Below are positions 1 through 8,307 of a stretch of 64,000 nucleotides of DNA, piece after piece. The notes beneath the pieces were generated by a model that saw only the letters and a list, made by a program, of their open reading frames with translations, was not told where the DNA came from and did not search any database. This DNA comes from Desulfoscipio gibsoniae DSM 7213 (GTDB lineage: Bacteria > Bacillota > Desulfotomaculia > Desulfotomaculales > Desulfallaceae): assembly GCF_000233715.2 (NCBI RefSeq), contig NC_021184.1, positions 1,396,501 to 1,460,500 of the forward strand. The letters run 5' to 3'. A program made the position numbers and the translations under genes. Position 1 is the stretch's first letter. The number at the start of each line of letters is the position of its first letter.

Positions 1-13
1 AATGTTATAAGAA

Positions 14-127
14 GTGTTCCATAATAGTAAAAAACAGCGATTGGTCTATTTTGATAGCGACGGCACAGGCCAAAGTTCAGAACGGCTAATTTTAGCGGCT
101 TTAGCTTGCCTGTTTATCTTACTTTAA
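14..127 (+). CDS. possible small protein of 37 residues, unrecognised
   Basis: A GTG-initiated frame encodes 37 residues with a charged N-terminal half, a run reading VYFDSDGTG, and a hydrophobic C-terminal tail rich in Leu and Ala. It ends directly before a good intrinsic terminator at 128-153, which suggests a real transcript ends here. No family is recognised. The window edge hides any upstream start or ribosome site, so it could also be the tail of a longer transcript with no coding role. Confidence 0.3.
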   Translation: MFHNSKKQRLVYFDSDGTGQSSERLILAALACLFILL

Positions 128-153
128 AGAGGGTCAGATGACCCTCTTTTATT
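128..153 (+). terminator. intrinsic terminator
   Basis: A 9-bp perfect stem (AGAGGGTCA / TGACCCTCT) with a 2-nt loop is followed by TTTTATTT. It closes the transcript that enters from the left edge. The rest of 154-318 is AT-rich and shows nothing coding that I can support. Confidence 0.75.
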
Positions 154-318
154 TAGCGTCATTATTATGTTAAATATTTATTAACTAAAAAGGAAATTGG
201 TAAAAAGTATAGAAGTACAATTAATCTCAGATGAACAAGAAAAAAAGCTTCTAATTTATAAAAAGTACTGGCTGCTGTAAGTTTAATTGTACAGGCTGTT
301 TACAGTAAACAAGCTGCT

Positions 319-912
319 ATGTTGGACAGGCAGGTGATGCGGGTGCTGCAGTCACGTCTTTTTTGGGCCATAAATTTACCGGTGGATTTAAAAAGGAAGT
401 TAGGAAATTTGCAATCCTGTTTGAAAACCGCCCCTGTTAATATTAAATGGGTTGAGCAGCACAACCTCCATTTGACTGTCAAATTCTTAGGTGATGTAGA
501 CGACAGCCGGGTTAGCGAAATTACCAGAGCTGTTAATGAAGCAGCCGGCGGTTTAGGTAGTTTTAAACTGGAATTGAGCGGGATAGGTTTTTTTCCGGGG
601 CCGCGCCGCCCCAGGGTTATCTGGGTGGGGGTGCAGGGAGAAGTGCATAAGCTTCGCCTGCTGCACCGGCGGGTGGAAGAGTGTATGGCCGGACTGGGTT
701 GGGATTCAAACAGTCAAGGCTTTGCACCACATTTGACCCTGGGCCGGTTGCGCACACCCCAGGGCGGTGAAATGTTGGCAGGTAAGGCAGACAAGCTTGC
801 CAGCCAGCTGGGCGTTATTGGCAGTCTAACAGTATCCGGTATAGATTTGATGAAGAGCAGGCTTACCCGCAATGGACCGGTGTACCAGGTGCTGGTTTCG
901 GTAAAAATATAA
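319..912 (+). CDS. thpR: RNA 2',3'-cyclic phosphodiesterase (2H family, ThpR/LigT)
   Basis: A 197-residue protein of the 2H phosphoesterase family, which hydrolyses RNA 2',3'-cyclic phosphates (and can ligate 2'-5' tRNA halves in vitro). Both signature HxTx motifs are present: HLTV at residues 51-54 and HLTL at 138-141, correctly spaced for the bilobal fold. Length matches the family (about 180-200 residues). An in-frame ATG at 337 would give a protein starting MRVLQS and is an alternative start; neither has a strong ribosome site. It is monocistronic and followed by a weakly coding gap. Function is confident at family level. Confidence 0.88.
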   Translation: MLDRQVMRVLQSRLFWAINLPVDLKRKLGNLQSCLKTAPVNIKWVEQHNLHLTVKFLGDVDDSRVSEITRAVNEAAGGLGSFKLELSGIGFFPGPRRPRVIWVGVQGEVHKLRLLHRRVEECMAGLGWDSNSQGFAPHLTLGRLRTPQGGEMLAGKADKLASQLGVIGSLTVSGIDLMKSRLTRNGPVYQVLVSVKI

Positions 913-1136
913 ACCTGATCAGGTCGTCTGTATAAAACCTTTAATATAACCGGTAACGCTTGCCGGCGTGCTATCGATTAAACCAGGTGTCTTTTGGCAT
1001 AAATCTTAGCTATTTGCATAAGTTTTATAAATTATTAGCAAAAAACCTTCTCATTTTGGCTATTACACTAGGTAGGGTGTATGTAAATACGTGTTTTTAC
1101 ACCAGATTAGCTCATTTATGGAAAGAGGGGATTCCT

Positions 1137-1751
1137 ATGCTTATTATTGCTATAAATGGCAGCCCTAATGCAGAAGGCAATACTGCCCTGATGCTGCGGA
1201 CCGCTTTAGATGAAATAACGACTGCGGGTGGTGAGGGGCATTTTATGCAAGTTTCTGATTTACTGGCCAAGGCTAAAGTGCCTTATTGCGTGGTTTGTTC
1301 TAATCCCTGTGAGGGCAGATGTTTCCGCGGCACAGCGCTGGAGGCTGCTTACGATTTGTTACGGCGCTGCGACGGCATAATAATGGGCAGCCCGGTATAT
1401 TTCTGCACTGTTTCGGCCCAAATTAAAGCCTTTTGGGATAAAGCCCGTTACCTGCGCAAGGATAAAGCACTGCTTAATGTGGTGGGAGGTGCATTGTCGG
1501 TGGGCGCGGGCCGTTTTGGCGGTCAGGAATCTACTCTGCGGGCCTTGCAGGACATGATGCTTTGTCAAGGTATGACCGTGGTGGGGGATGGCTTTAATGA
1601 TAATGATTCCGGGCATCTGGGTGCTTGCGCCCAGCGAATGGCCAAGGATGACCAGGATGGGCTGAAGCGCACCCGAATTTTGGCGCGGCGGGTGCTGGAG
1701 GTGGCACAGGCTACTGCCAGCCTGCGTGTCCACCGGACCCAGGGGAAGTAA
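1137..1751 (+). CDS. flavodoxin-fold NAD(P)H-dependent FMN reductase / iron-sulfur flavoprotein-like
   Basis: A 204-residue flavodoxin-like protein. The N-terminus (MLIIAINGSPNAEGNT) is the FMN phosphate-binding loop of the NADPH-dependent FMN reductase family, and GSPVYF near residue 85 is the second flavin contact. Cysteines at 51, 54, 58 and 62 form a compact CX2CX3CX3C cluster where archaeal and clostridial iron-sulfur flavoproteins carry their [4Fe-4S] ligands. The start at 1137 is chosen for its GAGGGG ribosome site; the frame stays open further upstream but without a site. A paralogue lies at 11677-12300. The electron partner is unknown. Confidence 0.75.
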   Translation: MLIIAINGSPNAEGNTALMLRTALDEITTAGGEGHFMQVSDLLAKAKVPYCVVCSNPCEGRCFRGTALEAAYDLLRRCDGIIMGSPVYFCTVSAQIKAFWDKARYLRKDKALLNVVGGALSVGAGRFGGQESTLRALQDMMLCQGMTVVGDGFNDNDSGHLGACAQRMAKDDQDGLKRTRILARRVLEVAQATASLRVHRTQGK

Positions 1752-1767
1752 AAGTATTGTTCTCCTG

Positions 1768-1810
1768 CCCCCGCTGGTCGTTTCGACAGGCTGCCGGGGG
1801 TATATTATTT
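1768..1810 (+). terminator. hairpin, probable terminator
   Basis: A CCCCCG/CGGGGG stem enclosing a 21-nt loop lies 17 nt after the flavoprotein gene and is followed by TATATTATTT. The T-run is interrupted, so efficiency is uncertain. Confidence 0.5.
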
Positions 1811-1946
1811 ACCTAACCGGAGTGTTCGGGCTGCTTCCAACTGGTTTAGTAGACGCAAAGCAAACTACTTAGACTTTTAAGTTAAGTTGGAGTAAATTAA
1901 AAGGCGATAAAATCCAAAAAATAACAGTTCGAGGGGTTGGGAGCGG

Positions 1947-3026
1947 GTGGAAATTCGTCAGCACACCGAGGCCATGGAAGATAACTATTTATCTCCATTT
2001 GGAGCGCGCAGCCATCGTTCAGTTGGCCGTCGCTTTTCTGAAGAACCGTGCCGTATTCGAACAGCGTTCCAGCGGGACCGGGATAGAATAATCCATTCTA
2101 AAGCGTTTCGCCGCCTCAAACACAAAACCCAGGTTTTTATTATTCCTGAAGGCGACCATTATCGCACCAGACTTACCCATACCCTGGAGGTGGCCCAGAT
2201 AGCCCGTACGGTGGCCCGGGCATTGCGTTTAAACGAGGACCTTACCGAGGCCATAGCGCTGGGGCATGATTTGGGACATACTCCCTTTGGCCATGCCGGG
2301 GAAAACGCTCTTAACGAAATTATGCCGGGTGGTTTTAAGCACAACAGGCAAAGCCTGCGGGTAGTGGAAGAGTTAGAGGAGGGTACGGGGCTTAACCTGA
2401 CCTGGGAAGTGTGTGACGGTATTTTACACCATACCGGTCCCGTACGCCCTTCCACCCTGGAGGGCCAGGTAGTTAAAATAGCTGATCGGGTGGCTTATAT
2501 AAACCATGATATTGACGATGCCATCCGGGGCGGTATTTTACTGGTAGAAGATTTGCCCACATTTTGTTTGGATATATTAGGAAGAGAGCACCGCACACGT
2601 ATTAATACAATGGTGACGGATTTAATTATAAGCAGCCGGGATAAGCCGTTGATCAGTATGAGCAGTACAGTGCATGAAGCCACGGATAAACTAAGGCAAT
2701 TTCTATTTGACCATGTCTATATCGACTCCGAGGCCAAAGGGGAAGAGGGAAAGGCTCGGCATGTGTTACAATATCTATTTACCCACTGGGTCAAAAACCC
2801 CCAATGCCTGCCTGAGGAGCACCGTGCCAGATCCCAAGTTGTCGGCGTGGAGCGGGCGGTATGCGACTATATTGCAGGTATGACTGACCGTTATGCCATC
2901 GCCCAATTTAAGCAGCTTTTTATCCCTCGCTCTTTTGCTATCCCCAAAATAACTTCATTGTGCACGGCTTACGGTAAACAAAAAAATGTCGAACTCGGAA
3001 GGATAATTTATAGTGACAGCGAATAA
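1947..3026 (+). CDS. dgt: dGTPase-like HD-domain deoxynucleoside triphosphate triphosphohydrolase
   Basis: A 359-residue HD-superfamily protein of the Dgt type, which removes tripolyphosphate from dNTPs. The metal ligands are visible: His78 in RLTHTLEV, the His107-Asp108 pair in LGHDLGHTPFGH, and the flanking motif KTQVF around residues 60-64. Length fits the short clostridial Dgt class. The start is GTG at 1947 behind GGGAGCGG. It is immediately followed by dnaG; this dgt-dnaG-rpoD order is common in Peptococcaceae and links dNTP supply to primase and the main sigma factor. Confidence 0.88.
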   Translation: MEIRQHTEAMEDNYLSPFGARSHRSVGRRFSEEPCRIRTAFQRDRDRIIHSKAFRRLKHKTQVFIIPEGDHYRTRLTHTLEVAQIARTVARALRLNEDLTEAIALGHDLGHTPFGHAGENALNEIMPGGFKHNRQSLRVVEELEEGTGLNLTWEVCDGILHHTGPVRPSTLEGQVVKIADRVAYINHDIDDAIRGGILLVEDLPTFCLDILGREHRTRINTMVTDLIISSRDKPLISMSSTVHEATDKLRQFLFDHVYIDSEAKGEEGKARHVLQYLFTHWVKNPQCLPEEHRARSQVVGVERAVCDYIAGMTDRYAIAQFKQLFIPRSFAIPKITSLCTAYGKQKNVELGRIIYSDSE

Positions 3027-3080
3027 ATGTTAAACGACCAATATGTTTGCGTATGTGGTTCGGGTTGGAAGGTGATACCG

Positions 3081-4886
3081 GTGGGAGGTTTTATTCCTGA
3101 GGAAATAGTGGAGAATATTCGATTAAGGGCAGATATTGTGCAAATTATTTCAGATTACGTAACGTTGCAAAAAAAAGGCCGCAACTATATGGGACACTGC
3201 CCTTTTCACCAGGAATCCGATCCTTCATTTACAGTTACGCCCGATAAACAAATTTTTTATTGTTTTGGTTGTCATGCTGGTGGCAATGTATTTAAATTTA
3301 TTATGCTTCAGCACAATTTATCCTTTCCCGAGGCGGTTAAAATGCTCGGTGAAAAGGTAGGGATAGCGGTTCCTGATGGATACAGCCCCCAGGTGCGGGA
3401 GCGTTTGCGCCGGGAGGAAAAAGCATGGAAAATAAACAATCTGGCCAAAGATTTCTTTCAATCTATACTGCTTCAGCATTCCGAGGCCGCTGCGGCTAGG
3501 GAATATATACATGGCAGGGGCATAAATGCGAATATCATCAAGGATTTTGGGCTTGGTTATGCGCCCGCTTCATGGGACACACTGATGAAATTCATGCAAA
3601 GCAAAGGTATTGGCGTGTCCGATTTGCTCAAGGTAGGGCTGGTGGTTAGCGGCGATCGCGGAGTATATGACCGGTTCCGGTCACGCTTGATGTTTCCCAT
3701 AGCAGATGCCCGGGGTCGGGTGGTTGGTTTTGGCGGGCGTGTGTTGGGCGATGGATTGCCCAAGTACTTAAACACTGCGGAAACAGATTTTTTCAGTAAA
3801 GGTAAAATATTATATGGTCTTGACAGGGCTAGGCAAGCCATTAGAGAGATGAGGTACGTCGTTATTACCGAGGGTTATATGGATACCATAGCGGCTCACC
3901 AGTACGGTATGGCCAATACAGTAGCCTCACTGGGTACCAGTTTGACCAAGGAACACGGGCGTTTATTGATGAACTACACCAGGGAAGTGATTATTGCCTA
4001 CGATGCTGACGCTGCGGGAGTGGCGGCAGCAGTGCGGGGACTTGACATATTACAGGAGTTGGGCTGCCGGGTTAGGGTGCTTTCCTTACCCGAAGGTAAG
4101 GATCCGGATGAATTTTTGCGGGCCCGGGGACTTGACCAATGGAAGCGGCAGGTGGAAAACGCCACACCGCTGGTTGAGTTCAAAATTCAAAGGGCCCTGG
4201 CTAAATATAATAATGGGCCTTTGGCCAGGGATGCTGTACTGGAAGAAGTATTGCCCGCCCTGGCAGCTATGCCCGGTGAGTTGGAAAAAAATGAAGCTAT
4301 CCGGCTGGTTGCTGCCAGGTTATTTACTAGCTACCATGTGGTAGCAGAGCAGCTCCAAAAATTTTCCAACAGTAACCGAAAAAAAACAACAAAACCGGAT
4401 AAAATTGCTAAAATTAAGCATAATATTAATAATAAAAGAATTGCCAATGATTTTGGTAAAAAAGCCGAATATGGATTAATAAGATTTATACTGGAAGATA
4501 ATAAAGTTATAGATTTGGTTGCCGGTGCACTACCGGGCAATTTTTTTCAAGATGATTTTTGTCGTGAGGTTTATGCAAAAATAATAGATGCTTATAATCG
4601 ATCATATGCGCATACATCATCTGTTGTACTTGATCACCTGGACGAGGAGTATCAGAAAAAGTTGAGCGCTATGTTAATTGAACCGGTTCCCGGCGAAAAC
4701 CCGGAGCTGATTGTAAAGGGTTATATAAATGCCATTAAAAAACGACAGTTGTTGGAACACCGCCGGCAATTGCAGGATGCGCTGGCCGGTGCGGAAAAAG
4801 CCGGGGATTATAATGAAATTATACGCATATTACAGGAAATAGGATTTACTGATCAAACCCTGAAGGGAGGGGAAATGTTGCAATGA
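3081..4886 (+). CDS. dnaG: DNA primase DnaG
   Basis: Primase that makes RNA primers at the replication fork. The N-terminal CHC2 zinc domain shows HCPFH and YCFGC ligands within the first 65 residues. The TOPRIM catalytic core carries VITEGYMD and IAYDADAAG, and the C-terminal third is the less conserved helicase (DnaB)-binding part. The start is uncertain: the frame is open back to an ATG at 3027 touching the dgt stop, but homologues begin close to the segment [13 protein letters not shown] at 3081 follows GGAAGGTGAT at 3067-3076, an excellent ribosome site, so I prefer it. The 3' end overlaps rpoD by 4 nt, implying coupled translation. Confidence 0.93.
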   Translation: MGGFIPEEIVENIRLRADIVQIISDYVTLQKKGRNYMGHCPFHQESDPSFTVTPDKQIFYCFGCHAGGNVFKFIMLQHNLSFPEAVKMLGEKVGIAVPDGYSPQVRERLRREEKAWKINNLAKDFFQSILLQHSEAAAAREYIHGRGINANIIKDFGLGYAPASWDTLMKFMQSKGIGVSDLLKVGLVVSGDRGVYDRFRSRLMFPIADARGRVVGFGGRVLGDGLPKYLNTAETDFFSKGKILYGLDRARQAIREMRYVVITEGYMDTIAAHQYGMANTVASLGTSLTKEHGRLLMNYTREVIIAYDADAAGVAAAVRGLDILQELGCRVRVLSLPEGKDPDEFLRARGLDQWKRQVENATPLVEFKIQRALAKYNNGPLARDAVLEEVLPALAAMPGELEKNEAIRLVAARLFTSYHVVAEQLQKFSNSNRKKTTKPDKIAKIKHNINNKRIANDFGKKAEYGLIRFILEDNKVIDLVAGALPGNFFQDDFCREVYAKIIDAYNRSYAHTSSVVLDHLDEEYQKKLSAMLIEPVPGENPELIVKGYINAIKKRQLLEHRRQLQDALAGAEKAGDYNEIIRILQEIGFTDQTLKGGEMLQ

Positions 4887-6001
4887 GCAGGGATGATTCC
4901 AAGGAAAAACGAATTGTCAAAAACGTTAAGGAATTAATCGAAAAGGGCAAAAAAAGGGGAGCCGTGACTTACCACGAGGTTATGGACAGTTTACAGGGCA
5001 TAGAGCTCACCCCCGAGCAAATTGATGATGTATACGAGAAGTTGTCAGCCATGGGTATCGAAGTGGTTCCCGATGTTCAGGATATTGAGACCGTCAACGC
5101 TTCTCCCTTGGAAGAAGAAGATAACGACTCCAGTGATGATGTAGAAGTGGATTTAACCGTCCCCGAGGGCGTTGGTATAGATGATCCCGTGCGCATGTAT
5201 TTAAAAGAAATTGGCCGGGTGCCCCTGCTGACGCCGGAAAGGGAAGTGGAACTGGCCAAGCGGATGGAGGAGGGCGACGAAGAAGCCAAGCGCTTGCTTG
5301 CCGAAGCCAACCTGCGTTTGGTGGTCAGTATTGCCAAACGGTATGTAGGCCGGGGCATGCTATTTTTGGATTTAATCCAGGAAGGTAATTTGGGCCTGAT
5401 TAAGGCTGTGGAAAAGTTTGATTACCGTAAGGGATATAAATTTAGCACCTATGCCACCTGGTGGATCAGGCAGGCCATTACCAGGGCTATAGCCGATCAG
5501 GCCCGGACTATTCGTATTCCGGTGCATATGGTGGAAACCATTAATAAACTAATCAGGGTGAGCAGACAGTTGCTGCAGGAGCTGGGTCGTGAGCCGTTGC
5601 CTGAGGAAATTGCCAAAGAAATGGGTATTTCCGAGGAAAAGGTGCGGGAAATACTTAAAATTGCCCAGGAGCCTGTTTCGCTGGAAACTCCCATTGGTGA
5701 AGAGGAAGATTCCCACCTGGGTGATTTCATTGAAGACCATGATGCCCGGGCTCCAGCCGAAGAAGCTTCTTTTACATTGCTTCGAGAACAGCTAGATGAT
5801 GTGCTGACCACGCTTACTGACCGGGAACAAAAAGTGTTGCGCCTGCGCTTTGGACTGGATGACGGCCGGGCACGGACCCTTGAGGAAGTGGGCCAGAAAT
5901 TTGGCGTAACCCGGGAGCGGATTAGACAAATTGAAGCTAAGACACTAAGAAAGCTACGCCATCCCAGCCGCAGTAAAAAACTTAAAGATTACCTGGATTA
6001 G
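4883..6001 (+). CDS. rpoD: RNA polymerase primary sigma factor SigA (RpoD)
   Basis: A 372-residue primary sigma-70 factor. Region 1.2 begins at [11 protein letters not shown]. Region 2 includes the core-binding and -10 recognition helices ([17 protein letters not shown], then [18 protein letters not shown]). Region 3 follows, and region 4 ends in the -35 reading helix near [21 protein letters not shown]. Region 1.1 is short, as is usual in Firmicutes. Its ATG overlaps the dnaG stop (ATGA), so it is part of the macromolecular-synthesis operon. Confidence 0.96.
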   Translation: MSRDDSKEKRIVKNVKELIEKGKKRGAVTYHEVMDSLQGIELTPEQIDDVYEKLSAMGIEVVPDVQDIETVNASPLEEEDNDSSDDVEVDLTVPEGVGIDDPVRMYLKEIGRVPLLTPEREVELAKRMEEGDEEAKRLLAEANLRLVVSIAKRYVGRGMLFLDLIQEGNLGLIKAVEKFDYRKGYKFSTYATWWIRQAITRAIADQARTIRIPVHMVETINKLIRVSRQLLQELGREPLPEEIAKEMGISEEKVREILKIAQEPVSLETPIGEEEDSHLGDFIEDHDARAPAEEASFTLLREQLDDVLTTLTDREQKVLRLRFGLDDGRARTLEEVGQKFGVTRERIRQIEAKTLRKLRHPSRSKKLKDYLD

Positions 6002-6025
6002 TTAAAAATTGCTTGATAAATTCTA

Positions 6026-6054
6026 TTGACCGAGGGGTGTGTTTATTGTATAAT
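6026..6054 (+). promoter_or_regulatory. sigma-A promoter of the tRNA operon
   Basis: TTGACC at 6026-6031 and a perfect TATAAT at 6049-6054 are separated by 17 nt. The predicted start near 6061 lies just upstream of the first tRNA at 6069. Confidence 0.85.
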
Positions 6055-6068
6055 AACTGCTGTAGCGT

Positions 6069-6143
6069 TCCTCGATAGCTCAACGGTAGAGCATCCGGCT
6101 GTTAACCGGAGGGTTGCTGGTTCGAATCCAGCTCGGGGAGCCA
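6069..6143 (+). tRNA. tRNA-Asn (GTT)
   Basis: A 75-nt cloverleaf with acceptor stem TCCTCGA/TCGGGGA, anticodon GTT in loop CTGTTAA, TTCGAAT T-loop and encoded CCA. First gene of a five-tRNA operon. Confidence 0.95.
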
Positions 6144-6151
6144 ATCCCTCT

Positions 6152-6226
6152 GGGCCCATAGCTCAACGGTAGAGCATCCGGCTCATAACCGGCTGGTTCT
6201 AGGTTCGAATCCTAGTGGGCCCACCA
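6152..6226 (+). tRNA. tRNA-Met (CAT), elongator type or Ile2
   Basis: Acceptor GGGCCCA/TGGGCCC, anticodon CAT, encoded CCA. The closed first acceptor pair argues against the initiator. CAT could also be a lysidine-modified tRNA-Ile2, which cannot be resolved by eye. Confidence 0.88.
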
Positions 6227-6251
6227 GTGATTAGCAGTTAGTAATAAAGTA

Positions 6252-6327
6252 GGCCCCATGGTCAAGAGGCCTAAGACACCGCCCTTTCACGGCGGTAACC
6301 CGGGTTCGAATCCCGGTGGGGTCACCA
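6252..6327 (+). tRNA. tRNA-Glu (TTC)
   Basis: A 76-nt cloverleaf with acceptor GGCCCCA/TGGGGTC, anticodon TTC in loop CTTTCAC, TTCGAAT T-loop and encoded CCA. Confidence 0.94.
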
Positions 6328-6328
6328 A

Positions 6329-6404
<76 letters not shown>

Positions 6405-6416
6405 ATCAGTGAACGG

Positions 6417-6437
6417 CGCCGGAGTACAACTCCGGCG
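6417..6437 (+). other. GC-rich hairpin between the two tRNA-Val genes
   Basis: A perfect 8-bp stem CGCCGGAG/CTCCGGCG with a 5-nt loop lies in the spacer. No T-run follows, so it is not a standard terminator. It could be a processing signal or a pause site. Confidence 0.5.
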
Positions 6438-6457
6438 TCAAGTCTGAACAACTAAAT

Positions 6458-6533
6458 GGGAGCATAGCTCAGCTGGGAGAGCGCCTGCCTTACAAGCAGG
6501 ATGTCAGCGATTCAAGCCCGTTTGCTCCCACCA
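6458..6533 (+). tRNA. tRNA-Val (TAC), copy 2 with a defective T-stem pair
   Basis: Acceptor GGGAGCA/TGCTCCC, anticodon TAC in CTTACAA, encoded CCA. D and anticodon arms are identical to copy 1. The T-stem reads AGCGA/CCGTT, so the near-universal G53-C61 pair is an A53/C61 mismatch, beside a G-T pair. It may be a weak or decaying tRNA. Confidence 0.85.
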
Positions 6534-6541
6534 AAAAAAGC

Positions 6542-6577
6542 TAGCACCGAAGTCAATCTTCGGTGCTAACTTTTTTT
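6542..6577 (+). terminator. intrinsic terminator of the tRNA operon
   Basis: An 11-bp perfect stem (TAGCACCGAAG / CTTCGGTGCTA) with a 5-nt loop is followed by ACTTTTTTTATT. Confidence 0.9.
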
Positions 6578-6827
6578 ATTCTAACCATTGGCTCTGTTGG
6601 TAATTCTTGATAAGGAGGTGGGTTCCAATTGTTGGCAACCCTTTGCCCAGCGGGATATTAACATGGTCACAAGTACTGGCTGCGTGTTTGGATATACTAA
6701 ATAGTACCGGATTAACTTATTTGATTTGGTACAATAATGCTGGAAGTATAATTATACCGTTACGGGTAATGATATTTTATTAAAGTCGCCCCCCGGTTTG
6801 GGCAATACATAACAAAAGCAAAGGGGG

Positions 6828-7541
6828 ATGCTTATCAATCCGTACATTGAAATACCGCTCCGAGCATTGTTTGCCTATTTATTTCTTTTGCTGTTTACAC
6901 GGATCAACGGACGTGAGCAAATATCCCAGCTAACCTATTTTGAATATGTGGTGGGTATTACGATAGGATCCATAGCCGGCACTTTAACCACTACGCCCGA
7001 GGATCCATTCGGCCCCGGATTATTGGGCATGGCCGTGTGGACGATATTACCCATTCTTACGGGCTTGTTGGTATTAAAATCAGTGCCTGCCCGCAAAATT
7101 ATCGAGGGTGAACCAATCGTCGTAATCCAAAACGGTAAGATTGATGAAGAGGCTTTGGCCAGGCAGAGGACTAATTTGGACGACCTCATGTTAATGCTCA
7201 GGCAAAAAGATATTTTTAATATCGGCGATGTTGAAAACGCAATATTTGAACGTAATGGTGAACTTACGGTACAGAGAAAAAGCCAGTTGAATCCGGTTAC
7301 TCCGGCGGATTTAAATATCAGCACCCTGTACCAGGGATTGCCCACTACTTTGGTTCAAGACGGGGTAGTTATTGAAAACAGGCTGAAAGAAATCAGCTTG
7401 AGTAAAGACTGGCTTTTAAAAAAATTGCAAACGGAGCATGGTGTAAATGAAATTAGTCAGGTTAGCATTGCTCAGCTGGATACCAGCGGTAATTTATACG
7501 TTGATTTGAAAAACGCCAATCCAGAAAACAAACCGCACTAA
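6828..7541 (+). CDS. DUF421 (YetF/YrbG-like) membrane protein, first copy in the spoVA-type cluster
   Basis: A 237-residue protein with three hydrophobic N-terminal segments (about residues 8-25, 40-58 and 64-82) followed by a soluble domain of about 150 residues typical of DUF421/YetF proteins (motifs ARKIIEGEP and LMLMLRQKDIFNIGDVENAIFE). DUF421 proteins encoded with spoVA genes sit in the spore inner membrane and raise heat resistance in Bacillus. ATG at 6828 directly abuts AAAGGGGG, so spacing is tight. It lacks the DUF1657-like tail of its paralogue at 8308. It opens a sporulation block; forespore control is expected from the family but not shown by a site I can read. Confidence 0.82.
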   Translation: MLINPYIEIPLRALFAYLFLLLFTRINGREQISQLTYFEYVVGITIGSIAGTLTTTPEDPFGPGLLGMAVWTILPILTGLLVLKSVPARKIIEGEPIVVIQNGKIDEEALARQRTNLDDLMLMLRQKDIFNIGDVENAIFERNGELTVQRKSQLNPVTPADLNISTLYQGLPTTLVQDGVVIENRLKEISLSKDWLLKKLQTEHGVNEISQVSIAQLDTSGNLYVDLKNANPENKPH

Positions 7542-7670
7542 TTATCACAAACGTAAATAAGCTAAATTGGTTTTATGAAAATATTTGAAAAGTATTTTCC
7601 AGATATAAAATGCAGTTTCCGGGGCATTATTAAATTTGTAAAAATTAAATTTTTCAAGGGAGGTACTTCA

Positions 7671-7877
7671 ATGACAGTAGCAACCCAAGTCAAACAAACC
7701 TTAGCGGGTCTTAAAAGTGCCCAGGCCAGTTTAGAAACCTTTGCCATGCAAACCCAAAACCAACAAGCTAAAGACCTTTACACTAACGCGGCACAGCAGA
7801 CCCAAACCATTGTGAACAGTTTGGAGCCCAGGATTAATGAGATTGAGCAGCAAGAGCCCCAGTATAAAGGATTTTAG
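7671..7877 (+). CDS. DUF1657 small protein, copy 1
   Basis: A 68-residue soluble, Gln-rich helical protein starting MTVATQVKQTLAGLKSAQ and ending EPQYKGF. DUF1657 proteins occur almost only in spore formers and are encoded in mobile spoVA operons. The ATG at 7671 follows AAGGGAGG at ideal spacing; upstream in-frame codons lack a ribosome site. Its closest relative here is the gene at 8042, with the same N-terminal VKQT and C-terminal EPQYKGF signatures. An intrinsic terminator follows at 7946. Biochemical function is unknown. Confidence 0.82.
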   Translation: MTVATQVKQTLAGLKSAQASLETFAMQTQNQQAKDLYTNAAQQTQTIVNSLEPRINEIEQQEPQYKGF

Positions 7878-7945
7878 TAATGAAGTTTTTCGTTTGACCA
7901 TCACACTCTGTTTGGTAATGGCTAACGTAAAACGCTTATGATACC

Positions 7946-7972
7946 AACCGGATCAGGCGATCCGGTTTTTCC
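7946..7972 (+). terminator. intrinsic terminator inside the spoVA-type cluster
   Basis: A perfect 9-bp stem AACCGGATC/GATCCGGTT with an AGGC loop is followed by TTTCC. It splits the block into two units (6828-7877 and 8042-11615) or attenuates between them. Confidence 0.75.
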
Positions 7973-8041
7973 ATCTTTTTTCAGTTTGGTATATAAAACG
8001 GCATTACTATACAAAATAAGTTTGCAGGGAAGGTGATTATG

Positions 8042-8248
8042 ATGACGGTGAGCGCCCAGGTTAAGCAAACGATTGCGAGCCTGAAGGGTACCAGGGCCAC
8101 CTTGGAAAGTTTTGCCGACATCGAGCAAAACGACCAGGCTGAGCAGATATTATATAAAAATATAACGCGTCTTGAAGGCGTCATTAAAGATATGGAAAAT
8201 AGACTAAGCGTCCTGGAGTTTGAGGAACCTCAGTACAAAGGTTTTTAA
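8042..8248 (+). CDS. DUF1657 small protein, copy 2
   Basis: A 68-residue DUF1657 protein (MTVSAQVKQTIASLKGT at the N-terminus, EEPQYKGF at the C-terminus), a paralogue of the protein at 7671. The start could be either of two adjacent ATG codons (8039 or 8042) behind GGGAAGGTGAT; 8042 gives the family-typical MTV start. It lies upstream of the DUF421-DUF1657 fusion and the spoVA genes and after a terminator, so it probably begins a transcript. No enzyme motif is visible; family role in spore resistance is by association. Confidence 0.82.
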   Translation: MTVSAQVKQTIASLKGTRATLESFADIEQNDQAEQILYKNITRLEGVIKDMENRLSVLEFEEPQYKGF

Positions 8249-8307
8249 GTTACTATGATCAATAGTAGTTATCAAAAATCCTATTAATATACAAGGGGTT
8301 AATCAGC

